This document shows positions 22,548 through 33,930 of a stretch of DNA of 64,000 bases, one piece after another. The position numbers and the translations under genes were made by a program. Below the pieces are notes generated by a model. The model was not told the DNA's origin. It worked only from the letters and a program-made list of their open reading frames with translations, and made no database searches. Source of the DNA: Hortaea werneckii (taxonomy: Eukaryota; Ascomycota; Dothideomycetes; Mycosphaerellales; Teratosphaeriaceae). Numbering within the stretch: position 1 is the stretch's first letter; each line of letters opens with the position of its first letter. The stretch spans positions 2,170,001 through 2,234,000 of the forward strand of contig JBAOKB010000144.1 of assembly GCA_037044905.1 (NCBI GenBank). Reading direction: 5' to 3'.

Positions 22548-24974
22548 TCATGTCGTCTTCGCTCTTTTGAAAGCCGTCAACGTTTTCGCAGCCCGCCCTT
22601 CCAACTCAAGTTGCTCACGGAGATCACGATTCCTTTCCTCCTGCTCCGCCTCCTCCCTCTCCAGTCCCTCGCCGGGGAGCATGACGGCCCGATCAAGCGC
22701 GTATGGTAGGCCACGGTGCCTGCCTCTGATCATCATGGCGCAGATGACGAGCTTGGAGAGGGTGTGGAAGTCTCCGCTCAGGCTTGTGTATGTTGAGTTG
22801 GTGCCCAGACTCAGACCGACGTTGCCATAGGCGGATGTCACTTCGAATAAGATAGCGAACACGCTGAAAGCATAGTTCGTCGGATCGCTGATGGGTCCGG
22901 CTTCCACAATGCATATGATGAAGGTCCCGAGGAAGATGTACCATAGATCGAAGCTCAGCTGTCCGCGGACGTGATTCATGAGGTACGTCCCGGGGCTTTG
23001 GTTGTCCTCTGCCTCAGACGCTTCCGAATAGGTGCCTAGCGCGCGCTCTTCGTATGTGTTGCTGGCACGGACCGAGATGGCGATGGGAAAGATCGATACA
23101 TACATCATCACCAGCAGACTGAACTGCACGGCTGGACTGACTTTTGCGAGGTTGAATGTCGAAGTACCTGTGTGTCGAGAGGAGGCTGCTTGGAAGATTG
23201 CGGCCAGGATGCGAGGGCCAGGCGCCAAGGATGTGACTTCCGGGGTGTGCAGGTCACACAGGATGATGATGAGAGTGTCGACGAAGTTCAAAGCGAACAG
23301 AATCCCGAAGAAAATCCAAGTCACGTTGCCAGGGAAGAGCAAAGTGTAGCATCGACGGGGGTGGTCGAGGAGAAATCGTAAGCTCTGTCCTGTCGTGCCG
23401 GTGAAGACGCCTTCCTCTCCAACTGCCACCTTTCGCGCTGTCGGGAGTGAGTTGGTACATGATCCAGATGACACAGCGGAGCAGAATGGGGTAGCAAGTG
23501 TTACCAGCGAAGGCGAGGAACGACATGACCAGCATCGGCCAGGTAGCGTCTCGGAAGGAGATCATGGAGTCTGGTGTCAAGGTAAACCCAAGGTTGTCAA
23601 CCATGGTTTGAGCGGAGTAGAATGCCCTGTGAGGAAATGTCAGATAACTGGGATCAAACATGCGTGTTCCGGGGTTCGCTGTCCTGACCACCAGACGTTG
23701 CCCTGACCTTGCGACGCAAGGTATCTCTGTACTTGGCCGGTGCATTAACGATCCATGGTGCAAGACAAAGGGCACCGAGGAGATGTAGACCAAAGAAGTA
23801 GCCTGCTAGAATGTAAGTGGGTAGCAACAGATATTCAGTCGGCCAACGCACCTAGAGTGATCTTCAGCAGAAGTTTCAGACTCCTATATTCCAACGCCAC
23901 CAAGCTCCTCCCGATCACGAGGTGTGAGGTTGTGGAAGTTGGAATTTCTGCCGATGGTGACCTGATCGGAGAGTTGCGGCAAACTGTCGAAAGCTGCCGT
24001 ACTGGTGCTAGGTCGCCGTGATCTTGAGCGCGAACGCCGCGCCATCGTGCTCGACTCGCCGCCAAGCACGAAGGCGCCGGATACTACACGTTGCAAAGCG
24101 TTTGGACCGTCAATCGATGGCCGACGACCGCGTTCAGCCGGCCCTGCGTTCTTGAAAGTGTCGAGCTCGATAGAATCTCCATCGTCGTCGTCATAATCCT
24201 TCCCTTCTTCCGTGACAGCGTGGATTGGTACACCCTTCTCGCGCTCTTTCGGGGATGGAATTTTCAACGTTGGTGCTTGAGGCGGCGCATTCAATCCAGT
24301 CGCCCAGGTAATGCGGCCAGCGGATCGCGCTGGACCGGCTTCCTCGTCATCCTCATCGTTCCTTTTCAATTTGGCTGCATCCTCTCGCGGCGTTTCATTC
24401 TCGGTACGAGACGGCATGTGCGAGTCCTCGCCACTTTCAACACGGGAGTCGCTCGCTGGGCTGTTCGAGTCCGACGAGCGGTCACGTATACGCTTGAATA
24501 CATTTGGGTCTGCCGATGTCAGCTAAAGGCCACTTTTCGTGGTTGACGGACTGCAAATGCGGACGCACATTTCTGTTTCATATGTTTCTCGAAATACCAC
24601 AACCGTACGACGACGACAATGATGTTGACAAAACCAAGGTTGGTGACCATAGGGAAGAAGTACAGCACCAACTGTTGATAGATGTGCAATGCCTTGACGT
24701 CGATACTAGTCACAGGTGTATTAGAAAGGTCACCCATGGCAACCTGCTCCAGCACTCACGTATTCAATCCGGACTCCGTGTTCGCGCTGGCGCCGAAAAA
24801 GAAGGCATCGATGGGACGAAGCCCGCCATTGGGATATAGGATGATGAAGGCGAAGATTGTACAGGACAGGATGTATGCATCTGCAAACTAGGTCAGACTG
24901 TTTCACAATCATAAGAGGCGTAGAAAGGTAGCCCTACAGTGTATTGTGATGAAATCCAGGCGTGGGCGCCACAT
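22548..24974 (-). CDS. Trk-type potassium transporter, two compensating one-base frame breaks
   Basis: Plasma-membrane K+ uptake protein of the Trk/Ktr superfamily. Seven exons (minus): 24974-24938, 24880-24760, 24705-24569, 24509-23852, 23802-23689, 23626-23430 and 23389-22548. Introns are 40-62 bp. Restored length is 701 residues. Family hallmarks: a first pore-like segment with FFFGASANTESGLNT; YFFPMVTNLGFVNIIVVVVRLWYFEK; a long charged loop of about 200 residues; EYRSLKLLLKITLG; FYSAQTMVDNLGFTLTPDSM; FLLDHPRRCYTLLFP; FQAASSRHTGTSTFNL; and FEVTSAYGNVGLSLG. The frame gains one base at 23893-23894 (before EYRSLK) and loses one near 23716 (before ASQGQGNVWW); the net shift is zero. A 40-bp intron at 23390-23429 is short but keeps frame and spacing. 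I think the gene is intact in the organism. Confidence 0.88.
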
Positions 24975-26255
24975 GCCCGGTAGCAGCGGTTGGAATAAAG
25001 TTCGTTGTCAGCGAGGGCAGGAATGGATTAGAAACTGCTTTTGAAACGTTTGGGAAGCTCAGAACTTGAGGCAAGCTGCAAAGGTTAATAAGAAAGAAAG
25101 GCGCGTTGACGGGTGCTTCTTGCTGCGCCTCGCGTGGGGTCTGTTGGGTGAGTTTGGTTCCCAGTCCTGTAAATCGCGCACCAAGATCAGCCGCCTCTAC
25201 CTAGGTAGTCTGCAGCTGAACTGCAGATCACCGCTTGAGCAAATTTGGGGTGCTTGGATCTTTTCTTTATTGCGCTTCCTCGTTTGGTGCTTTGAATGTG
25301 AATAGCCTGTGGCGGTTCATTATCTTTGCACCGTCTAGCACGCAGGAAGAGAGTTGGACGGTAGTTTGATAGAGTTGGAGCGAGGAATGTTTGCGCACGG
25401 ACCATGCAGGGACTCTTAATTGCTTCATGTGATACCTGTAGTCTGTGAGGCGCTGCGCATTCACGAGCACAGGCGAGTATACCCTTATCCCATGCAGAAA
25501 GCGGCTTAGCTTGTGCTTCCCCCGTTCAAGATACAGGATTAATCAGACCCCCAAGGCTTTTGAGCACAACGCCAAAATTACAGGCATGCTGAGTGCATAC
25601 GCATTTGCATAATCAAGCGCCAGCCTCGGCACTTCGTGAATGTCTTCACGGATGTTACAAGCCCGAAAGACACATTTCAAAGCTCTTGGATATCATTAGG
25701 CTGTTATGCTCTTCAATGTTCACCACCTCTATCAAGTAATCTTCCCAGGAGAGCATGTCATTTCAAGTGGTCCCACGTAGGACCACAGCCGTTTAGAATC
25801 GTGGCGAATACACTCAGTCAGGTCCACATAGCTACTGTCGTCTCTTCAGATTTTAGCCCCTCAAACAGAGACAAAGCCTGCAAGCCATCCAATTCAGGGC
25901 TGTGCCATGTTCCGCTCCGGCATCGTGAAGCCGATGACGATGTTCGCCAGGCTTGCAAAACTCCCTTTCAAAAACGCCACTGGGATTCATTGTCTTACCG
26001 CCTTGTATACGAGATTTGATTTTTCCGTGCGTATACTGAACCGACGAAGGTCCACTGAAATTGTTGCAGTTCCCGAGCGATACTCAAGTTCGGTGACTGC
26101 GGTCGAGTCGGATCGTAGCTCTGAAGGATAACTTTGAGGCATCCGCGCTTGTGTCGCGCTCCGCAAGAACGTTGTTGTATGGAGAGTGGGCTGCACGTCG
26201 CCACAATTCCGGTGGCAATCATTATCCTTCTTCTGGGCTTCACAAATCCAACAAA
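24975..26255. other. Intergenic, nothing recognised
   Basis: 1.3 kb with the Trk promoter on its left side. ORFs such as 25636-26019 have no features I can support. Confidence 0.4.
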
Positions 26256-26606
26256 ATGTCCGGACAGGACGAAGCCATTGCTCAGCTGAACGTGGGGTTG
26301 CAAATGGATGCCTCAGAGCGACCAAGTGCATTCAAGATGCCCCTTCCCGCTCCCATCCCACCCGAGCAATCTGTTCAGTACATTGGATCTGAATGAAGCC
26401 GATGCAGTTGCATCGGCGACAGCTGAGGAGAATGAATTCTCATGCGCACCTTCCGATAACATATTCCGCACAGATTCTTCCGCATTCAAGGGGATCGGTC
26501 AAGGAGGCTTCCATTCAAGACTCCCATGAGACCGCAGCGTGTTTTGTCTGGCTCAAATGTTCTGCAGGGCATTGCTGCTTTGCCGCCTGACTGGAGTCAC
26601 TTGTAA
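26256..26606 (+). pseudogene. Possible small unknown gene with two one-base frame breaks
   Basis: Starting at an ATG in a good context (ACAAAATGTC), three coding-like pieces follow one another in three frames. The first begins MSGQDEAIAQLNVGLQMDAS. The second contains DLNEADAVASATAEENEF. The third ends QGIAALPPDWSHL with TAA at 26604-26606. The switches are +1 near 26383-26388 and -1 at the G4 run 26490-26493. Net shift is zero, giving about 116 residues. I do not recognise it. Composition is acidic first and basic later, with no signal peptide. It may be chance, but the breaks match the pattern in known genes of this window. Confidence 0.35.
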
Positions 26607-26681
26607 GCACTGGATCTCGACTGGCCTATTTCAACTTTCAAGGCAGTCGTTGGGCGCTTTGAACACGTACTTGCTCCATCA

Positions 26682-26981
26682 TTACTGCAAGTAGAACACT
26701 GCCGTCCATCCCCGTTTCATCAGCAACCTGTAGAGTCCTTCATGGATGTAGTGCTCGAGGTAAGTATCGCCGCCATTGTTGGAGAGCACGCGAGGCTGAT
26801 TGATAACCCATAGCTTGTCAAAGGCCAGCTTCGAAGGCAAGTTGTCCGTCGCTGTTTCATAAATGCATTTGTAGGTCGTTCCGGCTGATGAGGACTCGGT
26901 TTTGAGTATGCGCTGATCCACCTCGGAGGCGAGAATTCCCACTGCAAGCACGGCCAGAATAATGTGTGCATGCAGAGTCAT
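26682..26981 (-). CDS. Small secreted protein, unknown family
   Basis: 99 residues in a single exon. The N-terminus (MTLHAHIILAVLAVGILAS) has a hydrophobic core followed by small residues, as in a signal peptide with cleavage near residue 19. The mature part has a single Cys, so it is not a Cys-rich effector of the classic type. It carries a FDKLWVINQPRVLSNNGG stretch and ends MKRGWTAVFYLQ. It stands alone between unrelated genes. I do not recognise a family; secretion is inferred from the N-terminus only. Confidence 0.5.
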   Translation of the reverse strand: MTLHAHIILAVLAVGILASEVDQRILKTESSSAGTTYKCIYETATDNLPSKLAFDKLWVINQPRVLSNNGGDTYLEHYIHEGLYRLLMKRGWTAVFYLQ

Positions 26982-27758
26982 GATCGAATCTGACTGGCTC
27001 TGTTTTTGAAAGCAATGAAACCATGAAGATAAAGATTTAACTTAGCCCGGAACCTAAGCAATAAGTATGTTCAAGCGAAAAAGCTTGACACAGCAACGGC
27101 TTTGTGGCATATGCACACAAAGGCGCCTGCAATGCTTCCTAGAGGAAGCGAAGACGCCGGTGTGAATGACGTCCACTGGTTGATGAGGAAGGATCGAGAG
27201 GTCATGCCGGCGATGCGGTGCTCAAGCGGTACGGCTAGGAGTAACAGACCCGAGGCCGAGATCGAGCAGCCTATGAAAGCATTTGATGGTGCGCAGCACA
27301 GCCTGCCGCCTCTGACTAGCTTGTTACATGCCCTGTTTAAGCGGCGCTCCATTACTTTGGCGATCCAGGCCACGGTTCTGGAGAGCGGAGGATTGTGCAA
27401 CTCGTGCGGTCATCTTCCACTTGATCAGGGAGGGTTTGGTTCAATGGGGGACAATGGGAGCGAGCCGTGACATGTCAAAGGACGAATAGCGTTCAAACTT
27501 GAGAGCATGTTCTCGGAATTGTATCACTGTGGACGGGGACTCCTTCAATACTTTGTTGACAAGATCAATGCTCATGTAGAGCTCCCGCCTTCAAACATGG
27601 GCCATGTACCTTATCCAGCCTTTACGGCCCGCACTACTCCGCGTCTCGCTTGGCGTGGAGGAAGCTTGCTGGTGCTTTCCGACTTCGGCGCCAGAGCCAT
27701 TGGAAACAGAAGGTTTTCTTCTTGATACGAAGGCATACGTGCAACGGACATTACCAAC
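26982..27758. other. Divergent intergenic region
   Basis: 777 bp between the divergent small secreted protein and homoisocitrate dehydrogenase genes. It should hold both promoters. An antisense ORF at 27071-27400 is not convincing. Confidence 0.4.
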
Positions 27759-28960
27759 ATGGCTGCCTCTCGCACCCTTCGCATCGGTCTGATCCCTGGC
27801 GATGGCATTGGCCGCGAGGTCATTCCCGCTGGTCGCCGCATCCTCGAAGCCCTTCCACCTTCGCTGGGCCTCAAATTCTCCTTTGTTGACTTGGATGCTG
27901 GATTTGATTGCTTTAAGAAGACTGGTGTGGCGCTGCCAGATAAGACGTTGGAGACTCTGAAGAAGGAATGCGACGGTGCACTCTTTGGGGCTGTGAGGTA
28001 AGGACACACAGAGGGCGGGGAGCGAGCAAGGTATGCTCTGCGTTGAGGGTGTCTTGGATTGCGAAGAATGACCAGCAAAGAAGTTACTGACTGGTCGCTT
28101 ACCGTAGCTCACCGAGCACCCCTACGAAAGGCTACAGTAGCCCGATTGTCGCTCTGCGAAAGAAGTTGGATCTCTATGCCAACGTTCGTCCTGTCAAGAG
28201 CGTGGCTCCTACTCCCGCATTCCCGGATCCGATCGATTTGGTCATCGTGCGAGAGAACACCGAGGACTTGTATGTCAAGGAAGAGAAGACCTACGATGCT
28301 CCAGATGGTCAGGGCAAGATCGCCGAGGCCATCAAGCGCATTTCGCAACGTGCGTCCTCACGAATCGCGACGATAGCTGGTGACATTGCGGTCCGTCGCC
28401 AAAGAGTACGGGCTGGCTTGGAGGGTGTTGCGAAGGAGAAAGAGGCATTGGTGACTATCACTCACAAGAGCAACGTGCTATCGCAAACGGACGGTCTGTT
28501 CAGAAGCACAGCGAGAGAAGCGCTACAAGCGCCTCAGTTCTCGAACGTGCGCGTGGAAGAGCAGATCGTAGACAGCATGGTTTACAAGATGTTCCGCCAA
28601 CCGGAAGCCTACGACGTTATCGTTGCGCCGAACCTGTACGGCGACCTCCTTTCTGACGGCGCCGCAGCCTTGGTTGGCTCTCTTGGCCTTGTGCCTTCGG
28701 CTAACGTTGGAGATGGATTTGCGATCGGTGAGCCATGCCACGGCTCGGCTCCGGACATCGAGGGCATGGACATTGCAAACCCAATCGCAACGCTGAGGAG
28801 TGTGGCAGTGATGTTGGAGTTCCTTGGCCAGGAGGAGGCCGCGGCAAAGATTTACAAGGCCGTGGACGCGAACTTGATGGAGGCGAAGCTTCTGTCACCT
28901 GACATGGGCGGCAAGGCCAAGACGAGCGAGATTGTAGAAGATATTATCAAGCGACTCTAG
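27759..28960 (+). CDS. LYS12: Homoisocitrate dehydrogenase, mitochondrial lysine synthesis (Lys12)
   Basis: Oxidises homoisocitrate to 2-oxoadipate with NAD+ in the fungal alpha-aminoadipate pathway to lysine. Two exons, 27759-27997 and 28108-28960, encode 363 residues, the usual size. The intron is 110 bp with donor GTAAGG, branch TACTGAC and acceptor GTAG, and joins GALFGAV to SSPSTPTKGYSSPIVALR. Family features: nucleotide-fold start LRIGLIPGDGIGREV; substrate-binding RKKLDLYANVRPVK; RENTEDLYV; ITHKSNVLSQTDGLF; metal-site aspartates in APNLYGDLLSDGAAALVG; and the NAD-binding GEPCHGSAPDIEG. The related NAD-isocitrate and isopropylmalate dehydrogenases share this fold, but the overall pattern best fits Lys12. 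Confidence 0.93.
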
Positions 28961-29335
28961 ATGCGTAGATATGTATTAATACTTCGTCAAGCCACGGCAT
29001 TTGCTCTACAGCGGTCAGAGCGAGGCTGGAAGCGATTGATATGACTTGTGGTTTCTATTACAAAATGTTCATCGCAACTGCGAGCAATCAGGTGACAATA
29101 CCTGAACCTTTGGGCGCAAAAAGACAACAGCAAAGGAGATGTGCCTACCGAATGCGGAATGTGCCGATGACGTAACCCAGCGCGATCCCTGCAGAGGTAG
29201 TGAATTTCACATGAATCAACCAATGCAGCTTGTATCTCTGGCTACACATACTTTAGCATATCGACAATTGCCTTCTGCTCAACCTTTAGTACGAATCAAA
29301 TCTAAGTCATAGATTGGCAGACTGCCTTGCACGTC
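28961..29335. other. Intergenic, nothing recognised
   Basis: 375 bp between two plus-strand genes. Confidence 0.4.
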
Positions 29336-30392
29336 ATGGCAGACAAGTACATCCTTGCCGTGACCGCTGGTCCGACCTACGAGGATCAGAAACCAATCCC
29401 GATCAACACCGAACAGCCTACACGCATCTCCTCATCGCACCTCACCGCCGATCTCACTGTCCGCATCCAAAACTACCGCGGTCTCGACACATCGTACAAG
29501 CCTTCCACGCAGAAGACAAGCCCATACTTCGATCATCCAAGCCACAAGAGCGACCTGTACAGCCTCCAGTTCACCTTCACGCCTAAGGAGGACCTGAAAG
29601 GGTGAGGATGTAGTCTTCGGCAACGACTTCGACCATCCCATCCGCAATAAGCTTCCGCCAGGCTTTCAGCAGGCGTTCAACCTTGTGAAATGGTTCATAG
29701 ATCCTGGCCTGTACGGCGATGTGTACGCCGACGAGCCTACCTTTACGGACCTCTGTTGAGCTCAATGAACGTGTTCAGGGTCGGGCCGAAGGATGATAAG
29801 GAGCAGGAACGGATAGAAGAGGAACGGGCAAATAAGGATGTGGTCGTACTAGAGGAAGGCGGTGATGGCGACGGTGAAGAGAAGAGGAAAGAGCTGAATG
29901 TTCCTGCGGATTCGGCAGCGAGGAAGAAGTGGTCCTTGACTGAGCAGAACCTCAAGAGCTTTACGTTTGAGAAGGGGAGGGAGTACGGCAACGACTTCTT
30001 CAACCCATATCTTGACTTCAATGACTTCGCTCTGCGATTGCCGGGATTCAGCTTGATCCCGGGAATCACGATTCCTATCATCTCCTACTGGGATGGTCAA
30101 CCGCTTCGGTAAGTTCCGGTGCCCTTGTTGACTTACTTTGTCGCTGTGCTTCTGTTGAAAGAGATATTCTTGGACCCTGAATTCTGACTCGGCTGCTTCG
30201 TGGCAAAGCTCACACAAGCTTAGGTACGTGATGAAGAACCGGGCTACGGACGAGCCGCTGTTCGTCGTCATCTTCACCCTGATACCCAAAGAAGACGTAG
30301 AGAAGCTCGGTGGTGAAGCAGCGGCGGACAAGGCTGCTAAGCAAGGTCCCGAAGTGGCTGCTGGTGGCAGCAGCGGCAATGATGTGGACTAG
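29336..30392 (+). CDS. DUF1769-type protein (UPF0590 family), two compensating one-base frame breaks
   Basis: A fungal family of unknown function; members begin with a MADKYILAVTAGPTYEDQ-like block, seen here. Exons are 29336-30108 and 30224-30392. The 115-bp intron (GTAAGT to TTAG) joins YWDGQPLR to YVMKNRATDEPLF. The frame gains one base at 29603, where KG is followed by EDVVFGNDFDHPIRNKLPP, and loses one at about 29736-29738, before YLYGPLLSSMN. Net shift is zero and the restored length is 313 residues. Other marks: KWFIDPGLYGDVYADEP, and the hydrophobic GFSLIPGITIPIISYWDGQ near the end. It is probably cytosolic; no signal or membrane segment is seen. Confidence 0.82.
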
Positions 30393-30848
30393 ATGAGCTT
30401 TAGTCGCCTACTCTGATATGAAGGGATGAATCAATGCGGCAAGGGTACCGAATGCGGTTGCGAATGAAGGAAACGACAGTTTGGAATACCAACACGAAGC
30501 CAAACCACTTTTGTTGCGCCAACCGTGGCGCGAGATTGGCCTTCAGATGTTTGCAATTTGTTGTTTTCTGCCGTCACTGCACGTTTCACTGAAAGGTGAA
30601 AGAATGGCCGTAAGCTGCTGAAAGAAGCTGCAGGGTGACCATCGAACAGATCAAACAAATAGCAAGCCGCGTTCTGGCCAAACAAATAGTTACCTTTTCT
30701 CTTCGGAGATGCACCACAACTTTAGAACCGAGCAGCAGCTTAGGTAGCCATGTCAAACTATCACGAGGTTGAACCTGGAAATATCGATCAAAAACTACTT
30801 TGCTGCGTTGCGGCCGAACTCACGCCCACTGCCTTTAAGGTACACGAT
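30393..30848. other. Intergenic, nothing recognised
   Basis: 456 bp between two plus-strand genes. An in-frame ATG at 30750 could extend the next gene by 33 residues. Confidence 0.4.
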
Positions 30849-31604
30849 ATGGCCGATGATGAATTTGATCTTAATACGGACCACGGAGGTCAAGACACCA
30901 TATCACCAGCCGAGAATGAAGCTTACCTGCAATCCTTCTTCGCCTTCGCCAACACCTACACCAAGCGCATCCCCATCGGCCTGAGTATCGCCCGAGTCGC
31001 CCCTTCAGACGCCGTACCATCCTTCCTGATCAGCTGCTTTCGCCACAGAATCGACGCCACATTCGAAAGGACTACGTCGGCCGCTGCCGATGGTTCTTCG
31101 TCTACCCACCTCCTCTGGATGTGCACGGAGGCAGCGATTACTTTCCTGCTCCCGAGAACGAGGCTGCAGTACCTTATCGATGCTATGAGGTGAAGTTCGA
31201 AGACTTCCAGGATTGGAGCTATGTACCGTTGGCGAAAAGAGCGTACGAGTGCAAGCAGCACGGACAGTATTATGAGGTATACGTCCGTAGGGTGATTGGG
31301 AAGAGGTTTGATGAGTGGGCTGTTACGAGGAGAGGGCATTTGCCTCGTGAGCTAAGGCCGGCAGAATAAGGGGCACTTCCTTGTCGGCGTCGTGACTGAG
31401 GAAAGACGGTGGGGTTTGAATGCCCTGATACATGCTTTTAATTTATGGCAAGATCGTGGTGCACCTGCTCAACCGGCAAGGGATGAGCTGTCAGCACCCA
31501 CGACAAGATCACAAGATGACAGCGAAGAAAGCCCGGTCAAACGGTACGGGGCTCCACTGTACCAACAGATCACGAGGCTTTTCAATACGCTTCTCAACGC
31601 TTAG
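30849..31604 (+). CDS. Unknown 251-residue protein, two compensating one-base frame breaks
   Basis: I do not recognise the family. The coding signal runs through three frames: MADDEFDLNTD... to TYTKRIP; then, after a lost base in the C4 run 30971-30974, RPFRRRTILPDQLLSPQNRR and WFFVYPPPLDVHGG; then, after a gained base at 31358-31359, NKGHFLVGVVTEERRWGLN to the TAG... stop at 31602-31604. The net shift is zero and 756 bp gives 252 codons including the stop. It is rich in aromatic and charged residues, with no signal peptide or membrane span. The stop codon TAA at 31367-31369 would end a shorter form if the last break is not real. Confidence 0.5.
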
Positions 31605-31788
31605 CCAAAGGGTCAGACGAGAGGAGTTGATAGGATGACCGGCTATGCTTCTGCTTCAGATCAAAGACATATGAGAACATTGTCGATGTAGCTTTGAAAC
31701 GTCGTCTCGTATGTTCGCATTCTGTACTCTTATGTACAAGCAGAAGGCCGTGAACCTGGCGATTCAAGAATTTCGATTAGAGTAGCAT

Positions 31789-32208
31789 TTAGCTCTGTCC
31801 AACAAGCTCACCAGTCAAGAAGGTCGGTTGTTTGTCGCTGAAGTTGTTCACATCGGCCATCTGTCTGATGTGTTAGCCATTTCCTGGTAAGCTTCATCGA
31901 GCGGTCTTGACATAAGACGCACAATATCCTTAATCTCGGGGCCTTCGCCAGCCTTTTGGAATTCGCCCATGCTGCCCCATTCGAGCAGAGCCATGACGCA
32001 GAAGGCTTGGTCAGAGGGCATCTTGACCACCTTCCAAGACTTCAGGCCGTAGGAAGACCATTTGTTCATGACCTGTTGTAGGTCCGGATCAGCAAACGCT
32101 GGGGATGAGTCTCCACTAGAGCAGACATACCAAAGGCATGTGGGTGGCCATGTAGTAGTCCAAGTCGAACTTGGTCCCCGCAGGATAAAGGACTGAGATG
32201 GTAGCCAT
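31789..32208 (-). CDS. EthD-family small protein
   Basis: 99 residues from three exons (minus): 32208-32131, 32072-31923 and 31860-31789, all in phase 0, with introns of 58 and 62 bp (GTATGT to CAG; GTGCGT to CAG). The opening MATISVLYPAGTKFDLDYYM and the conserved His in ATHMPL are typical of EthD-like alpha/beta-barrel proteins of the dimeric ferredoxin-like group. The end, DVNNFSDKQPTFLTGELV, also fits. The reaction is not known for most members; relatives take part in ether degradation and in polyketide tailoring. Each exon is too short to notice alone; the splice signals and the family pattern support the model. Confidence 0.85.
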
Positions 32209-32915
32209 GATGACAGATTGATACCTGCTATCTTGATCAGCGTTTCAATACCAATATGCTCGCACTGCTGAACCTACCTAGGCAAAGAGTGTGCTTGTCG
32301 ATTTTTGGAGTTGGATCAAGATGGGGTGTATTCACAGTAGCGAGCGTGCCTACCTCTTTATGTACACTGAACGTTGCCGAGCTATCACCTTGGGCCCCAC
32401 TTCGAAGAGGCCCACCCGACAGCTGGGCCGGCAGTGAGGTAGAGGTGCGTTTGTAAGCCATGCCGCTCGCCAGCTTGAGAACCGACCTATCAGTCAAGGT
32501 ACGGGATGTGCATGTGATGGCATGATCGAATGTATAGGTCGAACCACCTCATTAAATCCAGGGCCGATTCGTGTAGCTGATGAGAAGGACCGAGCTCTCA
32601 ATCACATCTAAACGAGCGAATATGTGAGATGGGCCATTGAAGCCTTTTATCAAGCCACGGGATGGCAGTGCAAAGTTGGGGCCTACATAGGTATAGTCAC
32701 TTGGCTTTATCTCAGCATGGAAATAATCCCGGAGCATGAGAATGCCTGGCTGAACTCGCTCGACTTGGACAGCGTCAGGTCGATGGATCCAATAGAGCTG
32801 TCACCTCCGCACCGTCACCTCACCGCCCGCTGCTGAATTGGGCAACGAGGGGAAGCAGACCAAACCGCGGAATTCTTTGCGCTGACCCCTCCTACACTTC
32901 CTAACCACGACAATC
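32209..32915. other. Divergent promoter region
   Basis: 707 bp between the divergent EthD-like and NudC genes; it should hold both promoters. No gene seen. Confidence 0.4.
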
Positions 32916-33559
32916 ATGGCTGAGCAGGCGAGACCAGCATCGCCGTCCCAGGAAGAGCGCGAGAAGCTCGATGCAGCGGCAAAAGCAAAGGAGCTAGAGG
33001 AGCAGAGCAAACTCCCCTACAAATGGACCCAGACGATCGGTGAACTGGACCTTACCGCGGTCATACCCGCCAACATCAAAGGCAAGGACCTAGATGTCAA
33101 GCTCACACGCAATGGGATTAAAGCCGCGATCAAAGGCCAAGAGCCCATCATAGAGGTATTCCTCCCCTCTTACTCCCCAAACCTGCTTTTCCTGTACTGA
33201 TACACGAACAGGGCGACTTCCCCCACCCGATCCGCGTGGACGATTCCACCTGGACGCTCGAATCCGGCGCCTCGAGCAAAGAGCTCAACATCCACCTGGA
33301 CAAAGTCAACAAGCTGGAATGGTGGGCGCACGTCGTCACCTCGGCGCCTACGATCGACACCTCCAAGATCTCGCCCGAGAACAGCAGTCTGAGCGATCTG
33401 GACGGCGAGACGAGGGGGATGGTGGAGAAGATGATGTATGACCAGCGGCAGAAAGAGCAGGGCAAGCCGACGAGCGACGAGGAGAAGAAGCAGGAGATGC
33501 TGAGGAAGTTTCAGCAGCAGCATCCTGAGATGGACTTCTCGAATGCAAAGATGAGCTGA
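32916..33559 (+). CDS. nudC: NudC nuclear movement protein (CS/p23 domain)
   Basis: 195 residues from exons 32916-33155 and 33212-33559; the 56-bp intron (GTATTC to ACAG) lies in phase 0 between EPIIE and GDFPHPIRV. NudC is a co-chaperone-like protein needed for dynein-dependent nuclear movement; it works with the LIS1 homolog NudF. The CS (p23-like) fold covers about residues 33-125: PYKWTQTIGELDLT, GKDLDVKLTRNGIKAAIKG, DDSTWTLESG and NKLEWWAHVV. A charged N-terminal helix and the C-terminal GMVEKMMYDQRQKE...HPEMDFSNAK block complete the family pattern. Length is as expected. Confidence 0.95.
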
Positions 33560-33930
33560 GGGGACCTTCGTGCGAATGGTTTTACGAAGGGTGGTTCATT
33601 GCTGCCGAGTTACAATGAAGGGTATTGGGATCGCGTCAATTACGAGCGGTGCATGAGATACATAGTATGGTCGTCTCACAGTGGCAGTGCACATCCTTGA
33701 TTCGACTTTGGAAGATGTTCCACCGAAGGATGGGCAGTTGCATCCTCCGTGTTGCGCTGGAATGAAAGGTACTCAAATGGAAAGCCGCATGAACATACGT
33801 GAAGTGTTAGATGTGCTCCTAGAAGAGCATTGTTGCCAGTGTGGCAGAAAGGTACTTCACAGGGTATCTATCTCTTTTCTCATGATGCCGGCACGGTCGA
33901 TTCCAACCAGCTCTTCCGTACCTTGGCTTG
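33560..33930. other. Convergent intergenic region
   Basis: 371 bp between the converging NudC and PRPP synthetase genes. Confidence 0.4.

Noticed and set aside
27071..27400. 109-residue minus-strand ORF upstream of LYS12
   Set aside because: No start context, domain or clear signal peptide; probably chance.
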